Positions 25,101 through 37,713 of a stretch of DNA of 64,000 bases are shown one piece after another. The translations under genes were made by a program, and so were the position numbers. The stretch is from Filosporella fistucella. Taxonomy: Eukaryota > Ascomycota > Leotiomycetes > Helotiales. Below the pieces are notes generated by a model. The model ran no database searches. It was given only the letters and a program-made list of their open reading frames with translations, and was not told the DNA's origin. Each line of letters begins with the position of its first letter. The first letter of the stretch is position 1. The stretch is taken from assembly GCA_030077755.1 (NCBI GenBank), contig JAQJZZ010000002.1:1426001-1490000 (forward strand). The letters run 5' to 3'.

Positions 25101-25693
25101 GGCGATCGGTATGAGTAAACAAATACTACCTAAGGCCTATAACCCAACTTATATTTGTTTGGAAAGAAGAAGAAAATTGTGGTTCGCATTGTTATATGGA
25201 AAGGTGATATAATATACTATGGTATGATAAGGAACCGATCTTATGATCCTTTTATACTTACATGGCATTAACAGAAAAGTATAAATCAACGAATGCATCC
25301 TCGGCTTACTGCATAGGATGCTGATAATTCCATTTCTCATTCATCTGTCTCGTATGGGTATCCCTTCGTATATTTTCTCTACTCATGCTAACGACCACAT
25401 GCTATGCAAACCCGAGTTGAAGCAGAACTCAATCGCACCACAACCATAAACACAAGTACAGAGAACAACCAACAGTCAAATGTCCTCCCGCCTCCTCTCC
25501 ATTGTTTACCTATATTCTTACCCAATGCAAAACCGACCTCCATGCACCTACCTACCTTCTATATGCATCGTATAGACGTGAATTCGTTAAAAGTACATCG
25601 GCCGTGTCGTTAAGAGACGAGAGGGCATCCTTCGTAAGCTAAAGTCCTGATGTTCGTGGGGTTCAAGAGTGTCGAAATTTTGGGAAGTTACTG
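22190..25693. other. Gene-poor stretch with minus-strand coding-like frames
   Basis: About 3.5 kb with no recognised gene. The minus strand carries several long frames: 23537-22818 (239 codons, ATG start), 24483-24040 (147 codons, TTG start, open some codons further upstream) and 24043-23810 (77 codons, ATG start). They lie in different phases and match no family I know. They may be an unrecognised or decayed gene, or chance. The rest (24500-25690) is AT- and pyrimidine-rich flank of the chitinase gene. Confidence 0.4.
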
Positions 25694-27081
25694 TTAAGAA
25701 CCGTGGAGAGCTTTAAACCCGGCTGAGATAAGACTTCTAGGACCAGGTGGCGCATCTGCTGTCCCCGTCCAGTAGAACAAACCCTGTTGAGGATAGAATA
25801 TTAGCTGACGTACTTCCAGACTCCGAATACAAAGTGCCGAAGGTTTGGAAGGGAACTTACTCCTAAGCCTTTCTCCCTACAGAAATTTGCCTTGATCTTC
25901 ACCGTCTCGGGGTTGTCATATGTAACCCATCCTCCATCACCACCTGTACAAAAAGCAGCCACAACCCTCGTATTCACAATCTCTTCTGCTCCTTCTCGAG
26001 GTAAATTCTTATATTCAAACGAGCCACCTTCGCCTCCAACACCTCTATATGTCTGTCCCGGGCCAGCAGCACCCAGGAAACTCCTTCCATATACAGGAAC
26101 ACCTAGAAGTATCTTTGCAGCCGGAAAGCCGGTACTTATCACATATTCTACAGCAGCGCTACCGCTTGGCTCTCCAGAGCTTCCTGGATGTAATTGTGCG
26201 TGGTGCCCTGACATTTGACTCCACTCACCGTGGAAGTCGTAGGCCATTAGGTTAAGCAGATCGAGATAGTCGGAGGCACGGTAGAGATCTATGTTTTGGA
26301 GAGCCCATTGACCAGCTGGCAGAGCAGCTGTGAGTAGGTAGTGTGCATCTGGGAGGTGGAGACGAATGGACGCGAGGAGGGCGAGGAAATTGGCACCTTC
26401 CTGAGGGGTGGTAGGGTGTTCCCAGTCGACTTGATGCAGATGTCAGTTCCTCTGTATCTTTGCAATATGTTTTACTTGGGGTCGAGTTGAGGCATGAGGT
26501 GTAAAGGGTGCAAGCAACTTACTATCGATCCCATCGAAACCAGAAGCATCTACCAAACCTCTGGCTGAGCGCCCAAAATTATCGCGGAGAGCGGCACTGG
26601 CTGCTACAGAAGAGAAGTTTTGGGAGGAGTTTGCGCCGCCGATGGAGAGAATGAGTTTCAGATAGGTGTGTTCCGATTTCAGGCGCATAAAGGAACCAAG
26701 ACAGCCTGTCGAGCCGTCAACCGGCATTTGGGCATCGGCGTATTCGTCTGAGAGCTAGGTATATTAGTATAGGTTGAAACAAAATCAGGGATCGACAAAG
26801 AGTGAAGAGGGATCTCAGAGGGAGAAAAAGCATACAAATACGCCACCGTCTGGAGAAACATGTGCAAAAGCATAGAAGACATGGCTAATGCAGTTGTAGT
26901 TCAACGTCGCAGGAGTTTCTCCTCGATAGACACGGTAGTTTGGGTAGTAGACTGCATTCTTTCGAGTGAGATCTAAAATCGATGCATCAAGTGATGGCTG
27001 GGAAGGTCGACGAGGTGGATTTAATTGTGGTCTTGAGCCGTAAGGTATCGAAGGCGGTATGGGGCCGTAGTAATTCGTCAT
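25694..27081 (-). CDS. GH18 chitinase, non-secreted
   Basis: Four exons (27081-26836, 26754-26523, 26429-25861, 25783-25694) give 378 residues. GH18 enzymes hydrolyse beta-1,4-N-acetylglucosamine polymers. The catalytic DxxDxDxE motif reads FDGIDIDWEHP, with the proton donor at Glu163. It is interrupted by the second intron between GID and IDWE. Other GH18 landmarks are LKLILSIGGAN, LNLMAYDFHGEW and the C-terminal GGLFYWTGTAD. The N-terminus (MTNYYGPIPPSIPYGS) is not a signal peptide, and no carbohydrate-binding module is present. This points to an intracellular chitinase, perhaps for autolysis or wall turnover. Each intron join restores family sequence (GGVF|LSDEYADAQMP; GLG|GLFYW). Confidence 0.92.
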
Positions 27082-30000
27082 CTTGAAATCCTTCTGCAGA
27101 TCTGAAAGAGAATAGGAAGAAGAAAGATAATATCGTCGGGACTATATCCCTATTTTGCTTTGATGACCGAGCCGAGAGAAGGAAGGAATGATGGAGTATA
27201 TTTTCATGGTACGTTTGTTGATATTTCCTTAAGCGGAAGTCTAAATTGCCTCTTTGAGGGAAGACGTTCAGGGCTTTGAGATAGATGTTCAGCTGTTGGT
27301 ATACAACATGGTCAAGAGGGAGTTTTTCCACGAGGCTGAATGCAGTGTTCAGCTAATTGAGAAGAATAACATAATGACCGAGTAGGTGGGAACAGATACG
27401 AAGCAGCCCCAATCTGCTGTCCGCTGGTTATATAAATCTGGGAGAAGCTTTCCAATCAAAATTTGGTATCGTCACCGCCCATACGGCTGTCGATCCTGCT
27501 GGGACCAGGATAGATGAAGAAGTGTGGCATGGAAGTAAGAATTACTGGGAGCAGTTCAGGTAGGGAGGGGTTTGTATGAATATGGAGGGGGGGGAGGAAG
27601 GGCAGAAGGGGAGGGGTTGTTGGTGTGTGTGAGTGTGTGAGTGTGTGTAAGTGTGTGTGGGACGAGCGTGGAGAATTTAGATGTTGATGTCGATGTCTAG
27701 GACTCTACTTTACCTTAGTCTCTAGGTAATGAATCAATGCTACCGAGAGACCCTACCTACCTACCCTACCAACCCTACTACTGTACCAACCTTACCTCCC
27801 ATCCTACCCATTCTATGCTAGATCCCACTGCAGCTGCAAATGCCATTGCCACGCAGCTTCAGCGACCACCGGCGTGGGAGGCTAGCTATTAGGCAAGATC
27901 CGAAGACGCTTTACTGTATGAGAGTTGGACTGCATTAGATGTGCCTGAGCTAGAGAGGCGTGGATTTGCATTGCAGTCGCCGTTCAGCACGGCATGGAGA
28001 GAAGATCATAGACGCTCTGCACCGCTCTCGTAACCGTGTGGCTGATTCTTCATATCCATGGGGGCACGATTAGATAATTAGGGGAATGAGAAGAAATCAG
28101 TAGTGGAGTGGCACTGATGATTTGGCTTAGCTTGTGAAGAGGGTGAGAAGGGCTCATGTCGATATTCATGGCCTTGACCATGTTCGTGATCAGAAAGGAT
28201 GATTGTGGCGGGGATATGGAGGCCTGCTCCTGGCATGCGTTTTCGGAGCAACCTTTGCCCACAAAGATGGAGTAAGACATGGCCGGTTTGGTAGTACAGA
28301 ACTGTACCAAACTCCACCCTTAGCATTGTTCATGCGATCTGGTCGGCTAATGCTGCAGAATACTTTAGGGCTAGAACGGAACACTTGGTCAAGCCAAGAA
28401 TTGCATTGCATTATAGGTATGTAATTGCTTTGAACCCTCCGTCTTGAGCCCTGGAATCGACAGGAAAGAAAGCCGCCTAAGTGACTGACTGACTGAAACT
28501 GACTCGTTTGTCTGCATTGGGGTTGCAGACGCCATGTGTTCTGACGCCAGAAACAATACTTAAGGTTACCGGTTGACAGGGCGGAAAGTGGGAGTGGGAA
28601 ATATGTGTACCAGTCGCACTGTTTTTGCCCGAATAAAGATGCTGCATCGACGATGAGAATGATGTCCAGCTGGCACTTTCGGAGATTTACATCTACGCGC
28701 ATCTTCATCTGTCAAAATTGCCATGGACAATTGGCAATTGGAGCCGAACCGGAGGGGCAATGAGCAAAGTGAGAAATGGTAATATTGTTGATGCGGGAAT
28801 CCGTTGAGAATGATTATATATAATAGTGGTAATATAAGATAATCCATATCGATCCGTATGTACAGTACATGTAGTTGCTCATGGCCACCTACCTGGACGC
28901 GAGCGTGCCTCTGGAGGGGCCGAGGGTACAAGGTACCTGTGAAAGTCCGAGCCCGAAGACAAAGCCAAAGCCAAATCCAGAGCCAAGTCCATCTCATCTC
29001 ACCGCAGGTCCGTACTCAACGGCCGATTTGACGTGCATAAATGGGCCAGAGCCAGTATAGTGTGTGACTCGCAGAAGTGGAGTGAAAGGGAAGTTAAGGG
29101 AGAGGGGCTTAGAGTATGAAAATGGGGTGGAAAGTTAAATCCGTTCTTTAACCATGAACATGTGTTTTCGAAGAAAGTTTGAACTTTGAAGGAACGGAAC
29201 GGTCAATCATACGATGAAGGGTTCCGTCTGCGATCCGATAATCCATGAGTAAGTCATCGTCAAAAGTCAAATATATTGTTCGATCGAAGGATGAAAACGC
29301 CGAGATGTGGCGGTTCTTTGATGCGGGCTTGACTCAGTACAGACAGGGCAGATCAGAGACGGCAAGTGAGGCTTGATAATGGAAGAATTATAAGCAAGGA
29401 GGTGTCTCCATTTCAGGTAAGCCGTGACATCAACACGCTGGCAAACCTATTCCGTTATGCCTTCTTCGTTGTCGAATTTCTTCTTATATGGAGAAATACG
29501 ACGCAACCCTGTTCTGCTGGGTTGCACTGCACGTTTCTCGTGCTTCTAATTGCTGCAGTCAAGGGTTTTGGTCGGAGCAGACATTGAATGGGATGGAATG
29601 GAGTGGGGGATCGGAGTATTTTCTTTTGATTGAGATTCGCACCGAATCACATCTTTAATTCGGATTCGGATATGGCGACGATGAGATAGACAGAGCGTAA
29701 TCTAGATTGGAGATTAATATGGCGAGATTATATCTGTATAAATATATGGATTGATAGCGAGTGGCTACATACGAAGTTGATAACGGATGATGGTAGCAGA
29801 GTCAGTGGAAAGTGATAGACCGCAATGTATACAAATATCGAAGTCAAACTTCTGGAAGAATTATATGACATTTACTCGCGGATACTGTCAATACTGTCAT
29901 GCTTTGATACCTTACTTTCGCTTGTGATTTCAGTAGCTTTCGATTACTCTCTACTCTCAGCAGACACCAGTCCTCAATGGTACTATTAGTCAGCATTCCC

Positions 30001-30410
30001 ATTCTGCCAGCCTCGTACGAGTTGCAAAGAAAAGAAAGCATAAGGCTGTGGTAAATCTCGGCTCCAAAGTTGACTTGAACCTCATCAACATCAACCTCAC
30101 CCATCTCCATTCCCAAGCCTAAACACTCCCCCCGATCCCTAGAACTCCTCAATCTTGGGATCAGATCATCACAACCTGGCGACACGTCCACATATCCCGC
30201 CTGCGCGTCCCCTCGCCTCCATCGCACATCTCACGGGGCTGCATCACAACAAGCATCCTGCAGGCCGCATAAAACACAGCCTCTCCACCGTGCCCTTGAC
30301 GAGCATAATCGCGACCTCATCCTATCTCTGTTCCATCTGCAGCTCTCTCTTTCGGGACAATTTCTGAAATATCTTCGTCTCAACCACAAAGCCTTCGCCT
30401 TTTCCTTACC
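27082..30410. other. Long divergent intergenic region
   Basis: About 3.3 kb between the chitinase (-) and YTH1 (+). It contains a GT-rich simple repeat near 27620, a CCTAC-rich stretch near 27750, and no supported gene. The longest frame (28708-28190 on -, 172 codons) has no recognisable feature. Pyrimidine-rich leader sequence precedes the YTH1 start. Confidence 0.5.
27617..27660. repeat. GT-rich microsatellite
   Basis: An imperfect run of GTGTGTGA/GTGTGTAA units over about 44 bases, within the promoter-side intergenic region of the chitinase gene. Confidence 0.8.
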
Positions 30411-31245
30411 ATGGCTGTCCTCTCTCTGGGCCCAGGTCCCAAGGACCTCGCTCGTCAGATCCTCGAGCATCAATCGCCGCAATACAGTTTCTCGTTCTCG
30501 CCATTCCTGCTGCAAACCTATCGTCATGGCGTTACGCCCGATCGACCCATCTGTAAGGCGTACTTGCAAGGCCATTGTCCTCTTGGTACCTCTTGTCCGG
30601 ATCGACATACAAGTGCCAGTAATAACAATTTCAATAACCTGGTGTGTAAGCATTGGCTGAGAGGATTGTGCAAGAAGGGGGAGAGTTGCGAGTTCTTGCA
30701 TGAGTACAATCTGAGGAAGATGCCCGAGTGCAATTTCTTTGCTAAGAACGGGTATTGTTCTAATGGAGGTATGCTTCTCTTCTCGACCATGGTTGTCATG
30801 ATATGGTTCTTAATGCTAACAAAACTAAACAGATGAATGTCTCTACCTCCACCTTGACCCCTCCTCGAAACTTCCCCCTTGCCCACACTACACCAAAGGT
30901 TTCTGTCCACTCGGTCCCATATGCTCGCAGCGCCACATCCGCAAAGTTCTCTGCCCGTTCTACCTAGCAGGTTTCTGTCCTGATGGTAAAACTTGCAAGA
31001 ATGCCCATCCACGTTGGCCGACTGATCTCCCGCCTCCAACCGTGAAGGTTGAGAAGGATGCAGAGGAATTAGCAGAAGAACAGAGATTACTTATGGAAAG
31101 AGCAGAAAGAGATCAGGAGGCTGAGAGAGAGAAATATGGAGGTGGAGAAGGTGGCAGAGGAGGTAGAGGAGGGAGATGGTTCGGAGGCTTCAATAGAGGT
31201 GGCGCAAGAGGAGGTAGGGGTGGAAGGGGAGGTCGATTCCACTGA
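30411..31245 (+). CDS. YTH1: CPSF 30-kDa subunit, mRNA 3'-end processing CCCH protein
   Basis: Two exons (30411-30768, 30833-31245) give 256 residues. Yth1/CPSF30 is an RNA-binding subunit of the cleavage and polyadenylation factor and recognises the poly(A) signal in the nucleus. Five CCCH fingers are visible in order: [77 protein letters not shown] and [19 protein letters not shown]. The third is formed across the 64-nt intron. An acidic helix follows, then an Arg/Gly-rich tail ([10 protein letters not shown]...). RGG-type extensions occur in filamentous fungi, while yeast Yth1 is shorter. The start ATG is preceded by a typical pyrimidine-rich leader. Confidence 0.95.
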
Positions 31246-32401
31246 TCTGTTTCTTCAAATTCCCCCACACATCTTCCACCCCATATCACACATAATACGG
31301 TATATTGCCCAAATCCACCAAACTCCAATTTACCAATTCATACTACCCCAGAGAATGGGGTAAGAAACGCACAATCACCATGTTCGGAACGCATATCACC
31401 ACACGCATGAAACCTATTATTGGCCTTGTTTTACGTTTTGTGCTTTGCTACTACTGACTACCAACGCATAAACACATGGGAATCTCGATTAACACCGGGA
31501 CCATGGTAGGCTTCTGGAGGCTTGGACGTGGCTTGCTGAGCTGAGATGGAGGGGCTGAGATCGGCTAGAGCAGCTCATGATACTACGTATGGTGATGCAA
31601 ATGCGGGATAGAAGACGGGATGGATGATGTTTGGTTTCGGGATGGTAGGCCGTGCTACCGGATAATTTAGGACATGTTCCATGTTTTCTACTGTTTCCGG
31701 CCCGGCTTGAGATTGGAGAGGACCGTGGTGTGCACGCGGTTGCGGTTCTGGACCGCTTGGGTAGATTTTCTAACATTGAGACACTAAGAGAATCAAGGAA
31801 GGGATCTACCTTGTGTAGAAAAAGATAGTCTTTATGAGAGAATGAATCCTTAGGAATTATTTTGGATCGTTTAATGCAAATGCGCCTCGAGGTCAAGTGC
31901 TCATCATTCAATTCCTCTTTTCCCGAATTAAAGCGGATGTTAAGATAACTTGAGATAGAGGGCGTATCCTAATCAAGACTCCACAGAGATTTAGTAATTC
32001 TTCTTTCTCTTGCTATTTCTATCTTTCTCGTTAGATGAGGTACGTTGGATACTCCGAAAAATCCCAATACTTTTCTTTTCTCACTCTACTTCTCATCCTT
32101 TTCTCTTGGTATATCATCTAGCGCAAGTCACACAAGATCCTGTATTTACAATTTCAATTTAAGCTTGATACATGATCAAGCTAAACACCGGATACTACGA
32201 CATTTCATTCTTTTGGATATTACATAGATTTGAGATTTTTCATTGAATGGTCTAGTTTCATAACTGAATGGAGATTCGCTCCACTGCTATATTCTCCTCT
32301 ATCGAAAGAGCAGATTCTCTGATACATTGTCCTAAGCTGCCCATACCCTTAAATACACCTTATTCCTCTATCCCTGTCAGTTATCTTCCTACGCACCAAA
32401 T
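31246..32401. other. Convergent intergenic region
   Basis: The 3' flanks of YTH1 and the DUF1776 gene. A 140-codon minus-strand frame (31911-31489) has no recognisable features. Nothing else was seen. Confidence 0.5.
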
Positions 32402-33955
32402 TTAACGTGATTCCTCCTCTCCATATCCATCGTCACCCGAGCCCTCTCCGCGCACAGAGATATACTCGCTTTCTCCCAGGCCAGACACAGGACTTCTCTC
32501 CACATCTTTAATCATCTTCATATCTCCCTTTCGTCCAAATTCTCTGTCTACACCCCTTACACCCATCATCCATGCCACTAATCCACTTGGTACCCAATTG
32601 CCTACAAATCCGTATAACTTACTTCCCATCCCAACTCTTACCACGCCACCTCTCCCTTCCACCATTGCATCAAATACGGCATTATTAAGTTCTCTTAACG
32701 AACTTCCTTTGCCTACAGCGTTTCTACTCGTCAAAGCGACAAAGTTGCGCCCATAGGCGCTTCTTGTGCTATCGTCCCATTTCAGTGTCTCTGCTCGTTG
32801 GGACTGGATATTTTGAGCTCGGGAATGGGGTGAGAAAGAACTGAGATCGAAGGCTCCGAGTTGGAGGTGCGTAACCGGTAATTTGAGCGGGGAGAGCTCT
32901 GCGGAAAGAGTTCGAGCAAAAGTTGTGAGGTAGGATATCGATGCGGATTCGGGGAGGTGGAAAGGGGGTGAGAGTGAGGAGATTATCGAGGGGGTGAGGA
33001 GGAGGATGGACGGCTTCGTGGCGGAAGGAGAGCTTTGTTGGTGTGGATGTGGAAGTGGGAGAGATTGTAGGAGGGGCAAGAAGGTCTGCGTTGTTAATAC
33101 TGGAGTTAATAGGCGAGTATTGAGGAGATCGGAGAGAGTCGAGGGAGCAAGAGTGGCGATCGGTGAGGACGGGTATGACTGCGGTGGAATGATGATTAGA
33201 GAGCGGAAAGTTAGGTGATGTGGTTTGGCGCCTTGGAAGGCTGCATGTGGTGTTTGTAAGTGGGCTGTAAAGCGTTCGATGGATGCGTGCGCGCTTTCTG
33301 GCTAAGAGATGTCAGTAGGTAGAGGCTTTTGACATTGAAAAAGAGACTTACGTCTACGATATCGATCATAAGCGGCCGGATATCCGCTCTAGATTCATTT
33401 TGTACCAGCACCTCCTCTTCAATAGTATTGCATACAATATACACTATGAATCCTCGTCGTTCCAAGTCCAAAGAGATAGACCGAGTTATCGGTTCTGAGG
33501 GTGATCCAGCGACGACAACAACCTCGAGTCTAGCGCCATTGCCCGCACGCTTTGCTCTTCGCTTTTTGCGATTAGATTTTCGTTTGATAATGTGATATGT
33601 GACTCCTCCAAGTGCAACGACAATTACAGCTGTCAAGAGTTTGTGCTTCGAGATCCATGTCTGTATTTGGCTATATGTCGAGGAAGAGATAGGAAGAGAT
33701 CGTCGGAGTGAGCTTGGAGGTGGCGGAGGAGGTCGAGGCCGGCGTGACTCGGGTAGCCATTGTGCTGTAGATAGAGTATCTCGTATGGTATTCGCTACCT
33801 TGTCGACTTGCTTGTCGATGTAATCCGCTACATCCATCGAGTGCCTCTTGATATCATTGGGGACAGAGGACAGCTGAGCTTGGTCAGTACTGGCGATGTG
33901 AAACCTAGACTAGATTACTTACAATATCCAAGAATGCTTGATCATCTGCAGACAT
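32402..33955 (-). CDS. DUF1776 family protein (SDR-like fold, one membrane helix)
   Basis: Three exons (33955-33923, 33873-33352, 33301-32402) give 484 residues. The first exon is only 33 nt (MSADDQAFLDI), and the join reads LDI|LSSVPNDIKRH. A proline run is followed by one predicted membrane segment at about residues 90-107 (LLTAVIVVALGGVTYHII) and a basic KRKSNRKKRR stretch. A Rossmann-like start (LEVVVVAGSPSEPITRSISLDLERRGF) then follows, as in short-chain dehydrogenase-like DUF1776 proteins (yeast YNL181W group). The C-terminus is Ser/Gly/Glu-rich. The YNL181W group has an essential but poorly defined role; I infer a membrane-anchored SDR-like protein and name no substrate. Confidence 0.85.
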
Positions 33956-35007
33956 GTTGGGAGGTTTGTTGATGGGTATGTACAATGTGGTAAGGTGATA
34001 TGATGGTGTTGATAAAGCTTCAACGTTTAGGTAGATTGCGGGGAAGTTCCCGAGGTTTGTCCGGGGCTTCTATCTTCCAATTCTCTTCCGGCGGCTGCAA
34101 CACAACAATTATATCATCTTTTTTAACCCAACCTTTACAGAGATTATCCTACATCAGTTCACAATACAGTATACAGAATCAAAGCTCTTAAGGCACTAGT
34201 AGTCTGTATCTACCCTTACATCAGATGATGTATCATTTGGTTCAACTTCGTCTTGTTCAATATTTCTGCTAGGCAATGCTATTACTATATTCTCCTATTG
34301 TCCTAAGTAACCTCACTTTCAATAAGTGGAATTATTAATTCAAAAATTCCTTGCGGTGTTCCTGAAGATAGCTGGGTGTCAAAAGAGTGCCAGATTCTTG
34401 CGCCACATTGGAGTGAGCAAGTCACTGTGAAAGTTTTCTTGCACAAGGAGAATGGTGACATAGTCTGAGCAACATTTGGGACGTTTGTCACGATTATTCC
34501 TATCTGTCTGTGATCTCTGCGACAGATCTCACAGGAGCGCATAGCATGCCCGAGAGTCACATGCTGAGGAGTACTTCATTGCAGCTAGGAGCTCAAAATC
34601 AATAACCTTTTAGATATCTCAGGGAAGACATCGCACTACTGCCATCATCTTCCAAGACTCCCAGACTCTATTTATTGTCATAGGATACAGATTCGGCTAC
34701 TGGTTTCTATATGGGAGGCCTCCTTCACAATATGTTGGATGCTGATGGTTGCTCAAGAGGCTGAGAGGTTCAACCGCATTCTCAAGCTTGGCAACTATTT
34801 GAAACAGGCACGTTTCGAATCTGTCAATGGGGTAAATACCCAAAGCTGTTATTTTGTCTGTGAGGATTGGAATGCTTGTCTGATTGGTACTGTGCCTCAC
34901 GGCTGAGCATCACTTCGCCTCTTGCAATTTTGTTCTTCCAACATCCATCTTCCCCGCCTCAAAATGAACTTTTCAATATCGCTCTCCTCAAGAATGGAAT
35001 ACAAATT
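33956..35007. other. Divergent intergenic region
   Basis: About 1 kb between the DUF1776 gene (-) and the Ecm33-like gene (+). Short frames only; no RNA gene or repeat recognised. Confidence 0.5.
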
Positions 35008-36946
35008 ATGTCTCGTTTCGAAAGGAGATGCTCACCCACATTGAATGTGTGCTTGTGTATCATTATATTAGCTGCAACTCTTATCTCTGGTACCCCACCT
35101 TTTAATTATTCATTCCACCCTGGAGTTGTTAAATGCCGCTGAAGACAAACTTTAGGGCAAATCTCTCCTGGATCCCAGATAAACTCCTCAACCCCGTGTA
35201 TAGCACCCAGAACCGAAAATAAAAGTATCTCATGGATAACACTTTTCACGCCAGGAGATGTAAAGGCCATCTCAGGTTGCGTTTTTTTCCATGGGTCCAT
35301 CTTTGTTGATTCTTCCTTTCAAGGGGATATTTTTCTTCCGAAACTTGATGCTGTAGATGGTCAGATTGTTGCTCGTAATACTTCTGCTTCCACCACACTT
35401 CCCGGCTTGACCGGACTGATATTTCCCAATCTTACAACCTTGGTATCAGCGAATGCATCGATATCAGAGGGGGGTCTAATCGTATATTTTCACACCCAGC
35501 TCAAGACCATTTGGCTTCCAAAACTGTCCAACTACACTGGGGAGATCACCCTTAATGGTCTTCCGGCACTTTCAAACCTTTCGACATTCGAATTCAATGT
35601 CGGCTCCCCAGCCTCTAACTCCAGGCTGCAGGTGATCAACACCAACATAACCACATTGAAAGTGTCAAACAATCCAACACAGAATCCTGGAGGAACAACA
35701 TTCGAGAGTATTGCAATTCTGGGGAATAGGAATCTGGTCAATCTATCGCTGATGACAGAGTCTGTGAGGGACATTCGGATTATGAACGTCACTGGTGTTC
35801 GATTTGAAGGAACAGAGAACGTGCCTATTTCTGTTACGGGTTCCTTGGCTGTTGAAGGCTGCCCAGGATATTTACCTACTGGACTTAAATATGTCGGCGG
35901 AAACTACAGTGTTCTTGACTCCAACACGACATGGGAAGGCCCTTGGAGATTGCCCACTCTTGGTAATTTTGAAATGTCGAATAATCCTCATCTTTCCCGT
36001 CTATCTTTGATACCTTCAAGCGAATCTACCTCTTCCACAAATTTGAAGACAGGGGGTCCATTCAATATGAGTGGGTCAATCAAGATTTCAGATTATCCAA
36101 ACACCAGACAGATTGAAGTTCTTCAAATGGGAAGCATTGGAGACTCTTTTATGGCCTTCGATTGCCCCTCTTTGACGACAATTTCACTTCCAGATACTAG
36201 GACTATTGGAGGGTCCTTTGTCACCACAGGATTGCCATTCATCAACAATATTTCAGTTCCAGTCTTAGAAAGCATTGGCGGAAATTTGAACATCACATAC
36301 AACTACGACCCCCTCAATAATGTAATCGAGTTCCCCAGCCTACAAACCGTCAGTGGGGCGGTGCTTATTGAAGGCAATATCATTGAGTGAGTTGAACAAT
36401 CAGTCTCGAGCTGGAAGTCTGCTAATGAACCAAAGCATTCGGTTACCCTTACTTGAACACGCCTTCAAGGGCTTCATTATAAATACTACGAATCCAGCAT
36501 TCAAATGTACTCTATTCGACCAGTTGTACTCATCACAGTTCATTCGAGCTCCATACTATTGCACGGGCTCCAAATTGAGCACAATCTCCGAGCCATCATC
36601 AAGATCGAAACCCGCTCTCTCTACAGGAGTCAAGGCGGGTATAGGTATCGGTGCATCTATTGTATGCTTGACACTCATAGCAGTCATTATATATTTCTGG
36701 AGGAACAGAGGAACGAAAGAAGATAAATTATTAGAAGAGCGTGATCAAATCCCGGAACTACCTCAAGGTGGATATTATGAAAAGGTTGAGTTGCCTGCTG
36801 CTTCGATACCGGGAGAACTGGCAGGGAGTTCGGTGGGAGACCCTCTCTTACTGGTAGTTGCTCAAAGACCTATACCGCATGGAGACCAGTCGAATGGAGA
36901 GGGCCTAGATTTTGGAGCGAGAGGCGGATGTTCACGGTGGGGTTGA
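35008..36946 (+). CDS. Ecm33-like receptor L-domain surface protein with membrane helix
   Basis: Proposed exons are 35008-35089, 35156-36386 and 36436-36946, giving about 607 residues. The first exon encodes a signal peptide (LNVCLCIIILAATLIS). The body consists of receptor-L/leucine-rich-like repeats (AISGCVFFHGSIFV, LPKLDAVDGQIV, FPNLTTLVSANAS, GNLNITYNYDP, FPSLQTVSGAVLIEGN) with many N-glycosylation sites. These resemble Ecm33/Sps2 cell-wall proteins. Instead of a GPI signal, it ends in a membrane helix (AGIGIGASIVCLTLIAVIIY) and a cytosolic tail, so it could be a wall sensor or adhesion protein. An in-frame TGA at 35140-35142 lies between the signal peptide and the repeats. A 66-nt intron (GTACCC...TTTAG, 35090-35155) would remove it, but its donor is weak. 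If that intron is not used, the gene is broken. Confidence 0.7.
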
Positions 36947-37713
36947 TGAAGAGGGAATTCGTTTGTAGTAGTAGTGATAATGCAAGAAGCCCATACACTG
37001 GCGGAATTTTTAAATTGCATTTGTTGGAATAGCAAACTGCTGCATCAGTTGCCATTGACGTGCACAGGATGTTCACACATTGGATGCAAGTACCCTTAAC
37101 GAATATTCAGGGTATCGCTCGCTGGAATAGCGCTAAAGCCGGCGAGACCTGGGGTCAATTTAGTGCTCTCCACCTACAAGAGGGGCAAATTCAGGCTGCA
37201 TCTCGCTAAATTTACAGGCTTTCAGCTTCTATCATATCACTCTGGTTCAGAAGCCTCGGGTCAACACCTCATCGCTTCACCCCCTTTGTAGTCAGTATCA
37301 TTGCTAATGGACATGTATAATTTGGGTGCTTCTACTAGCATTAATTTCTATCACTATTCTGAAGAATGGAGCTTAGTAAAGTAGTCTGACCCATACTGGT
37401 CCTCAAGGCTCAAGCATTATTCCCTCCCACAAATCCCAAAATGATTTCAGCTATATCGCCAACTCTTTCTCTTTCTCTTAAGTGGCAGAATGGAAGAGTG
37501 TATTTATAATTTGTTTGTAGCGCTTTAGGTATGTATAAGGCCAACGAGGACTTGTAGCATGAGAAGACCAAAATTATTCACAAGCATCAAATGTAGTTCA
37601 AGCCCACGAATTTCTTTCTCAAACCAAGCATATCACACACCACCTTGCACAATTCTGAAGAAGCATTTGATAGTTTCCGTGTTCATCCTGGGACAGTCAT
37701 CCCCTTTCAAAGA
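36947..37713. other. Intergenic region before the Cys-rich array
   Basis: The 3' flank of the Ecm33-like gene and the 3' side of the first array member. No supported gene; no further copy of the Cys-rich family was found here. Confidence 0.5.

Noticed and set aside
28390..28420. Short sequence resemblance to about 52635-52660 (TTGCATTAT-GG-ATG)
   Set aside because: The match covers only about 20 bases and does not extend; I could not support a dispersed repeat.
28190..28708. 172-codon minus-strand ATG frame in the chitinase-YTH1 gap
   Set aside because: Composition looks random, with no splice-linked continuation, signal peptide or family motif.
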